Translations under genes and position numbers: made by a program | Shown here: one piece after another, positions 15,367 to 24,893 of the stretch | How positions within the stretch are numbered: the first letter of the stretch is position 1 | Layout: each line of letters begins with the position of its first letter | DNA from: Candidatus Auribacterota bacterium | GTDB lineage: Bacteria > Auribacterota > JAFGBW01 > JAFGJP01 | Direction of reading: 5' to 3' | NCBI GenBank assembly: GCA_023144635.1 | Contig: JAGLFH010000054.1 | Span: forward strand, 1-36,615 | Length of the DNA stretch: 36,615 bases | Notes under the pieces: model-generated | The model's input: only the letters and a program-made list of their open reading frames with translations | The model's database searches: none | What the model was told of the DNA's origin: nothing

Positions 15367-16851
15367 TTATTCCTTATCTTTACTCTCTTTCATATCCCAC
15401 CAGGAACTGATCTGACCTTTGCCTTTCTCTTTAGAATAATAAAGAGCCTGATCTGCCTTCTTTAATACATCCTCTATATCTTCGGAGCTCTCCGGGAACA
15501 TTGCAACCCCAATACTTACACTTAAATCCAAAGATCCTGCTTCAGGAACAGGTTTTGCCATGCGTATTGTTTCAAGAAGGCGTAGTCCAAGATGAATAGC
15601 ATCTTCTTTTTTTATATTGGAAAGACAGACCATGAATTCATCTCCCCCGTACCTGCACGCAAAATCTGTCTGGCGTAAAATACTTTTTATACTCTGTGTG
15701 ACTGATTGCAGAACAAGGTCACCAAAAGGATGCCCGTATGTGTCATTTATTGGTTTAAAATCATCAATATCTATTACGAAAAGAGCAATGGATGTCTTAT
15801 ATCTTTTACACCTGTAAACCTCTGTCTCTAAACGTTCCTTAAAATGCCTCAAAACAAAAAGTCCTGTCAGGCTGTCTGTAATAGATAATTCTTCGATTTT
15901 TTCAAAAAGCCTTGCATTTTCAACAGCCATAGCAATTTGACCAGCAAACGATTGTGTTGTTTGGGTCTCTTCAAGAGTTATACGTTGTTGACTGAGGATA
16001 TTATCTACCACAAGGACTCCAACAACAATATCTTTTACTTGAAGTGGAACAAAAACTACTACATCATGAAATATCCTGTTAACAAAATTATTTCCATCAC
16101 CCAAAATATGATCTACTAAAGGATGAACACGTGGTTTTAATGGAAACTCTTCTTTTTCAAGAGATTGTATACTGCCACGCAAATCATATGAGACCTCTCC
16201 TTTAAGGATCTGCTTCTTCCTATCTACAAGATAAAGCCTCACCCTATCAAACCCCATATGGCTTACTATACTTTTTACAACAAGCTTCAATAATTCATTC
16301 AGATGAAGACTTTTTACAATATTGGAAGATATTTCAAAAGAAGCTCTAAGTTGACGAACATGCTTTTCATTTTGCAGAAACACTTTGAGATTATTCATCG
16401 TTATAGAAAGCTCCGCACAAAACAATCGTACCTGTGAAAGATTTATCCGTGAAAATTTGTTTCCCGCTAATCTTGTTATTCTAAGCATACCCAAAAAATC
16501 TCCTTCAGTACGCAAAGCAACACAGATACTTGCCTCATTTTCCCTTTCTATCACAATATCAGTAATACCTGAACAAAGTCCCCACAAAGGAGACTCACGC
16601 GTTATTACAATAACTTCATCTCCATCCTGTAGAATATTTGAACGGATTACTTTCTGAGAGCGCAGAACACTTTCCCATGGAGCCCAAACAAAAATTGCAG
16701 CTTCTATTTTACCAAGAAACTTTGAAAGCATATTTAAGGCATGCGAGAATAATGCATCCGGATCTTTATCCTGACTTATAATATGCCACAATTCATTCAG
16801 AGCTGCATTTTTTTCGCTTCTTTTTTTTCTTGTTTTAACTGTTTTTTTCAT
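15367..16851 (-). CDS. GAF-GAF-GGDEF diguanylate cyclase
   Basis: This 494-residue cytoplasmic protein has two GAF-like sensor domains (~30-155 and ~175-313) and a C-terminal GGDEF domain (~322-488). The active-site signature is GGDEF at 402-406. The inhibitory I-site RQTD lies at 393-396, exactly five residues upstream, so product feedback should work. It makes c-di-GMP from two GTP, gated by ligands of the GAF domains. I start at the ATG at 16851 (TAATAAAATG, four bases after the stop of the upstream gene); the in-frame ATG at 16917 would overlap that gene by 62 bases. It is the second gene of a unit with a solute-binding-like protein that lacks a signal peptide. Confidence 0.92.
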   Translation of the reverse strand: MKKTVKTRKKRSEKNAALNELWHIISQDKDPDALFSHALNMLSKFLGKIEAAIFVWAPWESVLRSQKVIRSNILQDGDEVIVITRESPLWGLCSGITDIVIERENEASICVALRTEGDFLGMLRITRLAGNKFSRINLSQVRLFCAELSITMNNLKVFLQNEKHVRQLRASFEISSNIVKSLHLNELLKLVVKSIVSHMGFDRVRLYLVDRKKQILKGEVSYDLRGSIQSLEKEEFPLKPRVHPLVDHILGDGNNFVNRIFHDVVVFVPLQVKDIVVGVLVVDNILSQQRITLEETQTTQSFAGQIAMAVENARLFEKIEELSITDSLTGLFVLRHFKERLETEVYRCKRYKTSIALFVIDIDDFKPINDTYGHPFGDLVLQSVTQSIKSILRQTDFACRYGGDEFMVCLSNIKKEDAIHLGLRLLETIRMAKPVPEAGSLDLSVSIGVAMFPESSEDIEDVLKKADQALYYSKEKGKGQISSWWDMKESKDKE

Positions 16852-16855
16852 TTTA

Positions 16856-18106
16856 TTAAATGTACATTGAAAAAATATAGTTCGCTTCTGTAGCTGCCTG
16901 CTTGATCTCTTTTTCAAGAAACTCTGCCGAATATTCTCCCGAGCGAATTGATTTTAAAATTCTGTCAGAAAAAGCTGTTATTATCCTTTCTAGCGTACCA
17001 AGAAGAGGTGAATTCGGAAGAGATTTTCCTTTTTCCAGTGTTGAAGTAATGACTTCAAAATCTTCCTTAGCATCTTTAAAATAATCTTCCAGCAATGAAA
17101 CGCGAGAAGGAAAAACACCTATCCTGTATCCGTGACGTAATTGAGACTCCGGAGAGACTAGAAAACGTATCCACTCAGCAGCTTCTTCTGGATACCTGCT
17201 CCACGTTGGAATAGCAAGTCCGCTTCCTCCAATAAAAGGCACGTTCCCTTTTGGACCTTTTGGAATAGGTACAATACCATAGTTTTTAGTAACTTCCTGA
17301 GAATAATTTGAATGTTTAAGATTTGAAATATTATATAAAGGTGATTTCCCGACAACTTCCATTGCATATTTTCCAGAGAAAAAAGTGCCTGTAGGAATAA
17401 TACCATACTTTCTGTTTCTTCCTCGACCGCCATAGAGCTGATTCAAAAGATCAAAGTACCAGTGAATCGCTTCCTTTGCAGGTTTTTCATCAAAAGCAAC
17501 CTTTTTTAAATTCGAAGTCAAGAAAGTTCCGCCGTTCCCCCATATCCATGGAGCAAGATCATGAATTAAAACCGTCTCGCTGTGACCTGATACCCTAAAA
17601 GCACTTATATCTTCTTCCGATTTTCTGTTCTTTTGAATTTTTATACATACTTCTTTAAATGAATCTGTTGTAGCAAGATCTCTTGATGAAAAACCAAAAA
17701 GCCTTAAGACATCTATCCTGTAATACAACATCCTAATATCTGCCAGCCAAGGAACACTCATAAGCCCGCCAGTCTCAAAAGAACTCGAAGACTCCCTTAA
17801 AGGCGCTATTATGTCCGATGTAAAAGCATCATCAAAAAAAGAACCAATATCACGCAATACTCCCAAATATGACAGTGTTGATACCCATGTAGTACCTATT
17901 TGTATAATATCCGGAGGAGTAAGTTCTCCCTGATGTTTGTGTACATTCATTAATCGGTCCCAAACATGTGACCATGGGATAACCGTAGGCTCAATATGAA
18001 TATTTGTATGCCATTTTTCAAAATGTGCTATTTCTTTTTGAAGAGTACTTATGGTATCAAAATCACCATTAGGCATGAGCCAGAAATTTAATTGTACAAC
18101 AGACAT
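16856..18106 (-). CDS. Solute-binding-protein-like protein lacking a signal peptide
   Basis: This 416-residue protein has the fold pattern of family-1 extracellular (sugar) solute-binding proteins: a start like QLNFWLMPNGD, PPDIIQIGTTWVSTLSYLG, GGLMSVPWLADIRMLYYR, and the C-terminal IGGSGLAIPTWSRYPEEAAE plus LVSPESQLRHGYRIGVFPSR. The protein begins directly at the first beta strand. Upstream codons in frame are ISIGYY and then a TAA stop, and TTGGAT provides a ribosome site at correct spacing, so a hidden signal peptide is excluded. No ABC permease or ATPase gene is near. Its stop is four bases before the diguanylate cyclase start. A cytoplasmic ligand sensor for the cyclase is the likely inference. 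Confidence 0.85.
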   Translation of the reverse strand: MSVVQLNFWLMPNGDFDTISTLQKEIAHFEKWHTNIHIEPTVIPWSHVWDRLMNVHKHQGELTPPDIIQIGTTWVSTLSYLGVLRDIGSFFDDAFTSDIIAPLRESSSSFETGGLMSVPWLADIRMLYYRIDVLRLFGFSSRDLATTDSFKEVCIKIQKNRKSEEDISAFRVSGHSETVLIHDLAPWIWGNGGTFLTSNLKKVAFDEKPAKEAIHWYFDLLNQLYGGRGRNRKYGIIPTGTFFSGKYAMEVVGKSPLYNISNLKHSNYSQEVTKNYGIVPIPKGPKGNVPFIGGSGLAIPTWSRYPEEAAEWIRFLVSPESQLRHGYRIGVFPSRVSLLEDYFKDAKEDFEVITSTLEKGKSLPNSPLLGTLERIITAFSDRILKSIRSGEYSAEFLEKEIKQAATEANYIFSMYI

Positions 18107-18241
18107 GTAGTATCCAATATTGATTTAATTATATATATCATGTGATTATAACAAGATAAACACTATTTGTTAATGTATTTTTTAATATAAAAAAAAATAC
18201 TTTCCAAGTATACTATCTTTAAATAAAATAAAAGTACTAAT

Positions 18242-18970
18242 ATGACAACTTCTAATAAAAAAGAAAAATACAAAGTTAAGCTGGAACTTTTTGAAGGTCC
18301 TCTAGATCTGTTATTGTATCTTATAAAGAAAAGCGAAGTAGATATTTACGATATTCCTATTGAATCAATAACTAAGCAATATCTTGATTACATGGATCTT
18401 ATAAAAGAGTTAAATCTTAATAATGTCGGTGAATTCATTCTTTTGGCCTCACAGCTGATCTATATAAAATCCCAGATGCTTCTACCTGAAGATGAACGGG
18501 GGGAAGAAGATGAATTTGAAGATCCAAGGATGGAACTGGTACATCAGCTTCTTGAATACAGAAAATTCAAAAATGCAGCGTTTAATCTTGATTCACTTCA
18601 AAAAGAGGAATCCAAGCGCTTTCCAAGGTTTGCAAAAATAGCTTTTGAAGAATCTAACACAATAAAAAAATTAGATGTCAGTATCTTTGAACTTCTTGAA
18701 GCATTTTCAAAAATACTGGATTCAAAAGATCTCTCTTTAATGCATATTGAAAGCGAAACAATAACTGTTGCAGAAAAAATTGCTGAATTTCAGGAAATTC
18801 TCAAAAATGATATACAGGTATCTTTTAATGAAATATTTAAAAAAGCACATTCAAAGATGGAACTTATTTGTTCATTCCTTGCTGTTCTAGAATTAATAAA
18901 ACAGGGTGAAATAAAAGTTATACAAAATGAAAACTTTGGTGAAATAATACTCCAAAGGACAATGCACTGA
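18242..18970 (+). CDS. scpA: Segregation and condensation protein A
   Basis: This 242-residue kleisin starts with the diagnostic YKVKLELFEGPLDLLLYLIK (~9-28), followed by DIYDIPIESITKQYLDYM. A middle acidic, low-complexity stretch and a C-terminal winged-helix region (~195-240, FLAVLELIKQGEIKVIQNE) complete the family layout. ScpA bridges the Smc heads and binds ScpB in the bacterial condensin complex on the nucleoid. scpB begins one base after its stop. Shine-Dalgarno is weak. It is divergent from the SBP-like gene across 135 AT-rich bases. smc is not in the window. Confidence 0.93.
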   Translation: MTTSNKKEKYKVKLELFEGPLDLLLYLIKKSEVDIYDIPIESITKQYLDYMDLIKELNLNNVGEFILLASQLIYIKSQMLLPEDERGEEDEFEDPRMELVHQLLEYRKFKNAAFNLDSLQKEESKRFPRFAKIAFEESNTIKKLDVSIFELLEAFSKILDSKDLSLMHIESETITVAEKIAEFQEILKNDIQVSFNEIFKKAHSKMELICSFLAVLELIKQGEIKVIQNENFGEIILQRTMH

Positions 18971-18971
18971 T

Positions 18972-19553
18972 ATGAGTAAAGATAAAGTAGATAATAGTGA
19001 AAAAGTACCTGCTAGTCAGGATATTGATAAGATAAAATCAATAATTGAAGCTCTTTTATTTGCTTCATATGATCCTCTTTCTGCTCAAAAAATAAAGACA
19101 ATTATTCAAAATGATTTTGAATTAACAACTACTGATATAAAAAAGACAATATATAAAATAAAAGAAGAATTTGAAGCAGAAGGAAGAGGTTTTGAAATAG
19201 TAGAAATTGCAGGAGGATATCATATAAGAACAAAAAAAGAATTCTCAAAATGGCTTGAAATACTCCTTAATAAAAGAAAAAAAGAGACTCTCTCACAAGC
19301 AGCACTTGAAACATTATCTATTATCGCCTATCGTCAGCCTGTCACAAAAGCAGACATTGAAGATATCAGGGGAGTAAATGCTGACGGTGTAGTTCATAAG
19401 CTTCTTGAAAAAGGATTTATAACAATATTTAAAAAGAAAGATGCTCCTTCTTTCCCCTATTACTACGTAACTTCCGCAAAGTTTCTAGAACATTTTGGTC
19501 TTCGTTCTCTTTCAGATCTCCCAAAATTAGACCACCGATTGACCTTGAGCTAA
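18972..19553 (+). CDS. scpB: Segregation and condensation protein B
   Basis: This 193-residue protein has two winged-helix domains typical of ScpB: the first contains IIEALLFASYDPLSAQKIK (~18-36), the second the highly conserved ALETLSIIAYRQPVTKADIE and IRGVNADGVVHKLLEKGFI. It dimerises and binds ScpA in the Smc-ScpAB condensin. The first ~15 residues are polar and probably disordered. It is translationally coupled to scpA (stop TGA, one base, ATG). Length and motifs are normal. A 250-base AT-rich gap follows, with no gene or terminator that I can support. Confidence 0.94.
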   Translation: MSKDKVDNSEKVPASQDIDKIKSIIEALLFASYDPLSAQKIKTIIQNDFELTTTDIKKTIYKIKEEFEAEGRGFEIVEIAGGYHIRTKKEFSKWLEILLNKRKKETLSQAALETLSIIAYRQPVTKADIEDIRGVNADGVVHKLLEKGFITIFKKKDAPSFPYYYVTSAKFLEHFGLRSLSDLPKLDHRLTLS

Positions 19554-19802
19554 GTTTTAATACAAATAAGTTCATCGTATTTTGCTGAACGAACAGATTG
19601 AATAAAAAGAAAGAATGCAATAGAATTTTCAAAATTAGCTGCTGGAATATTCTTTTTTCTATTTATCCTTTTTAAGCTTCTTAATCCATATTTTCAATGT
19701 ATTAACATTTATCTTAAATAAAAATAGCTATTATTAGCTTGAGCATCATTAATAATTTGCAATATAATTAAACTTTAATCACAATATAGCAGTAGGCTTA
19801 TC

Positions 19803-21350
19803 ATGACAAAAAAAAATTCTGCAGTAAAAGCCATTCTTTTGCTTTTTTCCATATTAGGTTCGATCTTGATCCTTTTTTCTACAAGATGGGGTATTGGAAT
19901 AACTCCTGATTCCATTACATATATTTTATCTGCAGAAAACATTGCTAAAGGAAAAGGATTTGCTGTTTTACTAAATAACAAAGAACTTATGCCTGTAACG
20001 CATTACCCACCTCTTTTTCCTTTTATTCTCTCCTTTTTAAGCAAACTCAATCTAAGCATTATACAGGCATCAGTTTTGCTTAATGTTTCTCTCTTATGCA
20101 GTACTGTTTTTTTATCAGGATACTTCATCTACAAATCTACTTCCAGCCTTGCTTTTACAGTTATTTGCCAAGTTCTGATCTTTAGCTTTCTTGATTTTCA
20201 GGTCATACATGCCATGGCATTGTCAGAACCTCTTTTCATTTTTCTCTGTTTAGCAACTATTTTGTCTTTCATCAAATATCTTGAAAAAGGAAGCTCTTTT
20301 GTCTTGATTTTTACAGCTGTTCTGTCTTCAATGGCATTTCTGACACGTTATGCAGGTATAAGCCTTTTTTTTGCATGCTTGGCAGGTATTTTTATACTTG
20401 ATAAAATAAATTGGAAAAAACGCATCAAAAATTCCATGATATTTATTGTTATTAACCTTATTCCAATACTTCTCTGGATATCAAGAAACGTTTCCCTTGC
20501 AGGAAACGCTTTTAACAGAAAGTTAAGTTTTCACGCCTTATCCAGCTTTGAAACAGGATTAGCTCTTAACTCATTTTCCAGATGGATCCTTCCGCCGGGA
20601 TATCCTACAAAAATAAGCGCTATTTTATTTCCACTTTTTTTTGTGGGTATTTCTATTCTTATTATTTTTATTTTTCTTACAAAAAAAAGCGGTACAAAAA
20701 AAGCACAATCAGAGCTATCCTTTATGCTCATCTTTATATTTAGCTATCTCTACTTAGTCGTTTTTTCCTTCATGTTTATAGATGCCAGCATTCCTTTTAG
20801 CTACCGTATGCTTTCGCCTCTTTACCTGCCTTTTTTTATGTTCATCACCATACCTGCTTACTTTTTAAAAAATGTTTCAGGCAAGTTTGTTCCAGTTCTC
20901 AAAACTTTCCTTATAATTACTTTTGTTCTTTTCTCGATGTCATATATCTATACAGCTTTCAAATTTGTTTCAGAAAGTTTTAGAGATGGTATTGGACTTA
21001 ATAGCAAGATCTGGCACACATCAGAAATAATAAATACCGTTAAATCTCTTCCTTCTGAAGTCCCCATATACACAAATGGAAGAAGTATCCTTTCTTTTCA
21101 CACAAAAAAAACTGTAAAAGGCATTCCTCATATTTATCATTCCAAGACAAAAAAGGAAAACGAGAATTTCAAGCAAGAGATGAGGAACATGGTGCATGAC
21201 CTATCTTCTCATAACGGCATCATAGTATACATTAATCAAATAAACTGGAAGAGATACATGCCAAGGGAAAAGGACCTTCAAAAAGTGTTAAAACTTCACT
21301 ACCTTCAAAAAGATTCGCTTGGAAGTATTTACAAACTACCTGATGCATAA
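19803..21350 (+). CDS. ArnT/PMT-like membrane glycosyltransferase (GT-C fold)
   Basis: This 515-residue polytopic protein has about ten to twelve predicted membrane helices and an N-terminal first loop with an acidic residue in GITPDSITYI (Asp36), the position used for catalysis in ArnT/PMT-type GT-C transferases. A conserved HYPPLFPF motif follows near 66-73. A soluble C-terminal part (~400-515) extends into the periplasm. Such enzymes move a sugar from a polyprenyl-phosphate donor to lipid or protein on the periplasmic side. The GT2 enzyme at 4814-5785 could make such a donor. The acceptor is unknown. No immediate operon partner on this strand. Ribosome site is weak. Confidence 0.75.
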   Translation: MTKKNSAVKAILLLFSILGSILILFSTRWGIGITPDSITYILSAENIAKGKGFAVLLNNKELMPVTHYPPLFPFILSFLSKLNLSIIQASVLLNVSLLCSTVFLSGYFIYKSTSSLAFTVICQVLIFSFLDFQVIHAMALSEPLFIFLCLATILSFIKYLEKGSSFVLIFTAVLSSMAFLTRYAGISLFFACLAGIFILDKINWKKRIKNSMIFIVINLIPILLWISRNVSLAGNAFNRKLSFHALSSFETGLALNSFSRWILPPGYPTKISAILFPLFFVGISILIIFIFLTKKSGTKKAQSELSFMLIFIFSYLYLVVFSFMFIDASIPFSYRMLSPLYLPFFMFITIPAYFLKNVSGKFVPVLKTFLIITFVLFSMSYIYTAFKFVSESFRDGIGLNSKIWHTSEIINTVKSLPSEVPIYTNGRSILSFHTKKTVKGIPHIYHSKTKKENENFKQEMRNMVHDLSSHNGIIVYINQINWKRYMPREKDLQKVLKLHYLQKDSLGSIYKLPDA

Positions 21351-21401
21351 ACATTATATCTTTTAACGATAAACCTACTCTTTGTAAGTTTTCGCTTATT
21401 C

Positions 21402-22415
21402 CTAATGATACTTTACATAAATATATCCCATTACTTTTAAATAATTTTCCTCTTCTATACTATCTTTATCTGACATCTTATCTATAGTCCAAGCAAATGA
21501 AAACATAAATGGTGTATCTAAGTTGTATACAGCTTTTATTTTTTTTTTATTGCAAAGTTTAGTAATGTAGAGTTGCGACACCAAATTGTCATTGATCATT
21601 TTTGATATTTCTTTCATAGACAGCCATTTACCATGTTCATTGCGAACAATTGCTCCATAGTCAGGATCAATCATTACCCATTTATTATTTTCAGGGGAAA
21701 AGACCTCACTCAAAGCATGTCCATCTGTCTTATCTGGTTTTTGTAAACCTGCAACTCTAACTTTGTAGCCATTTTTTAAAAGCACATAATTAAGAAATCT
21801 AACGTTATGGCCACAATGCAGGCATAGGGGCTGATCGGAAAAAAAGAATTTTCTAAGCCATATTTCCGGATCAAATCTCGTTCTGTTCAATTCATTAAGA
21901 AACGTTATACTGCCATCCGATATTGAGTGTACCGTATTTTTTGAGACAAAAGAGGAAATAGTTAATATTTCCTGTTCCGTTGACTGATCTTTGTCAAGAA
22001 TCAATATCTTTAAATTACCTATAGTTGTTCTTAAATAATATTCGCCACTTTTTGGAAAAACTATCTTTTTCTGATCCCATGTAATTTCACTATTATCACT
22101 TCCCTTATAATTCCCAGGTACAGGGAAAGTGCCAACTATATCAAATTTTAAGTATTTTTGATGAGTTTTAAAAACTTTATCGATATTTCCAGCAATATCC
22201 TTCCACAAAAGCTTCCTTTTTTTGAAGATAAAAAATGGTCTTTCTGTAACAGGCTCTACCATTACCTGATCCCAACTAAACTGAACACCTTTGGTATAGC
22301 CCTGCAATCTACCCTGCTCAAAACCTACCGTTTTTCCTCTTTCATATACCAAACAATACAGTACAAATAAAACTAAACCTGATATAATAAATATTATAAT
22401 AATACCCTTTTTCAT
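21402..22415 (-). CDS. Membrane-anchored transglutaminase-like protein
   Basis: This 337-residue protein has one N-terminal membrane helix (~3-24). Its C-terminal half (~180-260) matches the transglutaminase-like cysteine fold: CLHCGHNVRFLNYVLLKNGY (candidate nucleophile Cys201 in CGH), His233 in DGHALSEVF, and Asp250 or Asp252 in WVMIDPDYG, giving the C-H-D order of the triad. The region between the helix and this domain (~45-170) looks beta-rich. It probably acts in the periplasm as a protease, amidase or crosslinking enzyme, or is a non-catalytic binder. AAAGGAAA gives a good start. It is divergent from the spermidine-synthase-like gene across 164 bases. Substrate not evident. Confidence 0.7.
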   Translation of the reverse strand: MKKGIIIIFIISGLVLFVLYCLVYERGKTVGFEQGRLQGYTKGVQFSWDQVMVEPVTERPFFIFKKRKLLWKDIAGNIDKVFKTHQKYLKFDIVGTFPVPGNYKGSDNSEITWDQKKIVFPKSGEYYLRTTIGNLKILILDKDQSTEQEILTISSFVSKNTVHSISDGSITFLNELNRTRFDPEIWLRKFFFSDQPLCLHCGHNVRFLNYVLLKNGYKVRVAGLQKPDKTDGHALSEVFSPENNKWVMIDPDYGAIVRNEHGKWLSMKEISKMINDNLVSQLYITKLCNKKKIKAVYNLDTPFMFSFAWTIDKMSDKDSIEEENYLKVMGYIYVKYH

Positions 22416-22579
22416 TTATGATTTCCTTTTGATCAATATTATATATAATTTTTACTGATTAAGCTTAAATAAACAGAAAATAAAAATATCCTCTATTTTT
22501 CTTTTTTATATTCTTCATATAGATTATCAAAAAAAGAAAAGCTTTTCTCAAAACATTTTGTCTGTTATATAATCTTTTT

Positions 22580-24886
22580 ATGCAAAGAAAATTCAGTGCT
22601 GCCCTTTTTATTATCGGTTTTAGCGGAATGGTCGCCCAGATCATCCTGATAAGAGAACTTCTTGTGGTCTTTCACGGAAATGAGCTAAGTCTCGGAATTA
22701 TCATTGCAAACTGGCTCATTTCAGAAGCATCAGGCGCTTATTTTATGGGCGGCCTATTAAAAAAAATATATAAAAAATTTGATATATTTATAATCCTGCA
22801 GATACTTTTTTCTATTTCTCTCCTTTTATCAGTACTTGGAGTAAGAACATTTAAAAACATATTAGGTTTTACAACTGGTGAAATATTAAGCCCATGGATC
22901 ATCCTAATATCATCACTTTTCCTTATTTTTTTACCCTCATTTATACATGGATCACTTTTTTCTATTTCATGCAAATTAAAAGAGAACAACAAAGAACCTG
23001 CATCCTCAATTGGAATAGTTTACGTTTTTGAGACATTAGGAAATATTGCAGCAGCTTTATGTTTAAATTTTGTTTTACTTCCTCATTTTCATTCAATTGA
23101 TATTGTTCTTGTTACATCAATACTCATAACGTCTTCCTGTATGTTCCTTATATTTCGTGATATTGATTTTAGAATCATTAAAAGATCAACAAAGATCATA
23201 AGTCTCACTTTTTTTATAACTTTTATAATATCTTTGTTAAGCCCTGTATCTGATTTCATCCACAAAATATCAATTGATAAACAATGGCAAGGTCAAAAAA
23301 TAATCTCATATAAAAACTCTATTTTTGGAAATATCGCTATAACTTCACTAGATGAGCAAATAACCTTCTATTCAAATGCTGATCCTTTATTCATATGTCC
23401 TGCACCGGATACGATGAGTCACGAGGAGCTTGCGCACATACCTTTACTTTATCATCCAAATCCTAAAAATATTCTCGTTTTAAGCGGCGGCATAGGAGGC
23501 TTTCTTAGCGAACTAAGTAAATACCCTGTAAAAATCGATAACGCTGAAATAGACCCTGCGATAATTCAAACAAGTATCGAAATAGATAATAAATTTCAAT
23601 TAAGTCCGGTTCATGAAGAGCTTTATAATAAAAAGATCAAACATCATCTTATTGACGGACGTCTTTTTATAACAAAAACTGCCTCTTATTATGATGCAAT
23701 ATTTATAAACCTGGATATTCCAACGCAAATTCAGACAAATAGGCTTTTTACAAAAGAATTCATGAAAAAAGCCAGATCAAGACTTAAGAATAATGGCCTT
23801 TTTGTCTTAACTCTTCCGGGATCACTTAATTATATGTCCGTTGAACTAAAAAAGCTCAACGCATGCATACGCAACACTCTAAATTCTGTTTTTGAATCTG
23901 TTATAGTTATACCAGGGACTAGAAATATTTATATTGCATCTCCATCTAATTTGAATAAAAGCATGGATATTCTATTGGAAACCCTTCAAAAAAGAAACAT
24001 AAAAACACATTTGATCACACCTTTTCATATTTCATTAAAACTTGATAAGACTTACCAAACATGGTTCGAAAATGAGATGAAAAATATTAATGTAAAGATC
24101 AATCAGGATCTTACTCCTATAGGTACTTTCTATGCTCAAAGCTATCAAAACAGCTTTTTTTCTTATGGAAAAGAAAATATATTTGAAAAGATCCTGTCCG
24201 CCTCTTATTCTAAAATAATATATTCTGCTTTGCTGATTTTTTTTATCATATTTCTATTAAAATTCTTATCTTTCAATTTTCATATTAAAACTTCTTTATC
24301 TGCAACAATAGCAACAACAGGCTTTGCTTCCATGTTTTTTAACATGTCATCTATTCTTATCTTTCAAATCTATTACGGTTATGTTTACTATTTTATCAGC
24401 CTATTAATCGCTTTTTTTATGTGCGGTGTTAGCATTGGAGCATATTTTGCGACAAAACATATTAAAAATAACGTATATATTAAAAACAGAATAATCCGCC
24501 TGCAGTACGGAATAATAGTATTGATAATTGCATTGTTTATATTTACATTAGGATTTAAAAAATATGATAATGTCCCTGTATTACACTTTCTCTTTCGTTA
24601 TGTCCTGCTTGCCCTTAATTTAATATTCGGCATATTACAGGGATACGAGTTCCCCACGATCTGTAAAAGTTTTAATTTTTTCACAAAACGAAAAGATAAA
24701 ACAGCAGGTTTTCTTTATGCCTGTGATCTACTTGGCGGATTTGCAGGTGGAATATTAAGTACAATTTTATTAATACCGCTTTATGGTCTTTTAAGATCAT
24801 GTACAATAGTTGTTTTAATAAAAGTTATTATTATCTTTTTGTTATCAAGAATAAAATTAGATAATTTTTCACAAAAAAACGTATAA
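22580..24886 (+). CDS. Polytopic membrane protein with an embedded spermidine-synthase-like domain
   Basis: This 768-residue protein has an N-terminal membrane domain (about six helices, ~5-220), a spermidine-synthase-like Rossmann domain (~240-480) and a C-terminal membrane domain (~545-760). The Rossmann part contains EELAHIPLLYHPNPKNILVL, the glycine-rich loop SGGIGG (302-307), the acidic AEIDP (322-326) and the aspartate in IDGR (358-361). The catalytic strand reads FINLDIPTQ where true SpeE has a VDSTDP-type motif, so the key acidic residues are not conserved in register. Polyamine synthesis is therefore doubtful; it could use a related aminopropyl or methyl-transfer chemistry, or bind its ligand without turnover. 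The AmrS-like gene starts seven bases downstream. Confidence 0.8.
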   Translation: MQRKFSAALFIIGFSGMVAQIILIRELLVVFHGNELSLGIIIANWLISEASGAYFMGGLLKKIYKKFDIFIILQILFSISLLLSVLGVRTFKNILGFTTGEILSPWIILISSLFLIFLPSFIHGSLFSISCKLKENNKEPASSIGIVYVFETLGNIAAALCLNFVLLPHFHSIDIVLVTSILITSSCMFLIFRDIDFRIIKRSTKIISLTFFITFIISLLSPVSDFIHKISIDKQWQGQKIISYKNSIFGNIAITSLDEQITFYSNADPLFICPAPDTMSHEELAHIPLLYHPNPKNILVLSGGIGGFLSELSKYPVKIDNAEIDPAIIQTSIEIDNKFQLSPVHEELYNKKIKHHLIDGRLFITKTASYYDAIFINLDIPTQIQTNRLFTKEFMKKARSRLKNNGLFVLTLPGSLNYMSVELKKLNACIRNTLNSVFESVIVIPGTRNIYIASPSNLNKSMDILLETLQKRNIKTHLITPFHISLKLDKTYQTWFENEMKNINVKINQDLTPIGTFYAQSYQNSFFSYGKENIFEKILSASYSKIIYSALLIFFIIFLLKFLSFNFHIKTSLSATIATTGFASMFFNMSSILIFQIYYGYVYYFISLLIAFFMCGVSIGAYFATKHIKNNVYIKNRIIRLQYGIIVLIIALFIFTLGFKKYDNVPVLHFLFRYVLLALNLIFGILQGYEFPTICKSFNFFTKRKDKTAGFLYACDLLGGFAGGILSTILLIPLYGLLRSCTIVVLIKVIIIFLLSRIKLDNFSQKNV

Positions 24887-24893
24887 TTAATAA

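Noticed and set aside
16852..16917. Upstream ATG for the diguanylate cyclase
   Set aside because: It would overlap the SBP-like gene by 62 bases and encodes only a basic extension; 16851 is well spaced from the upstream stop.
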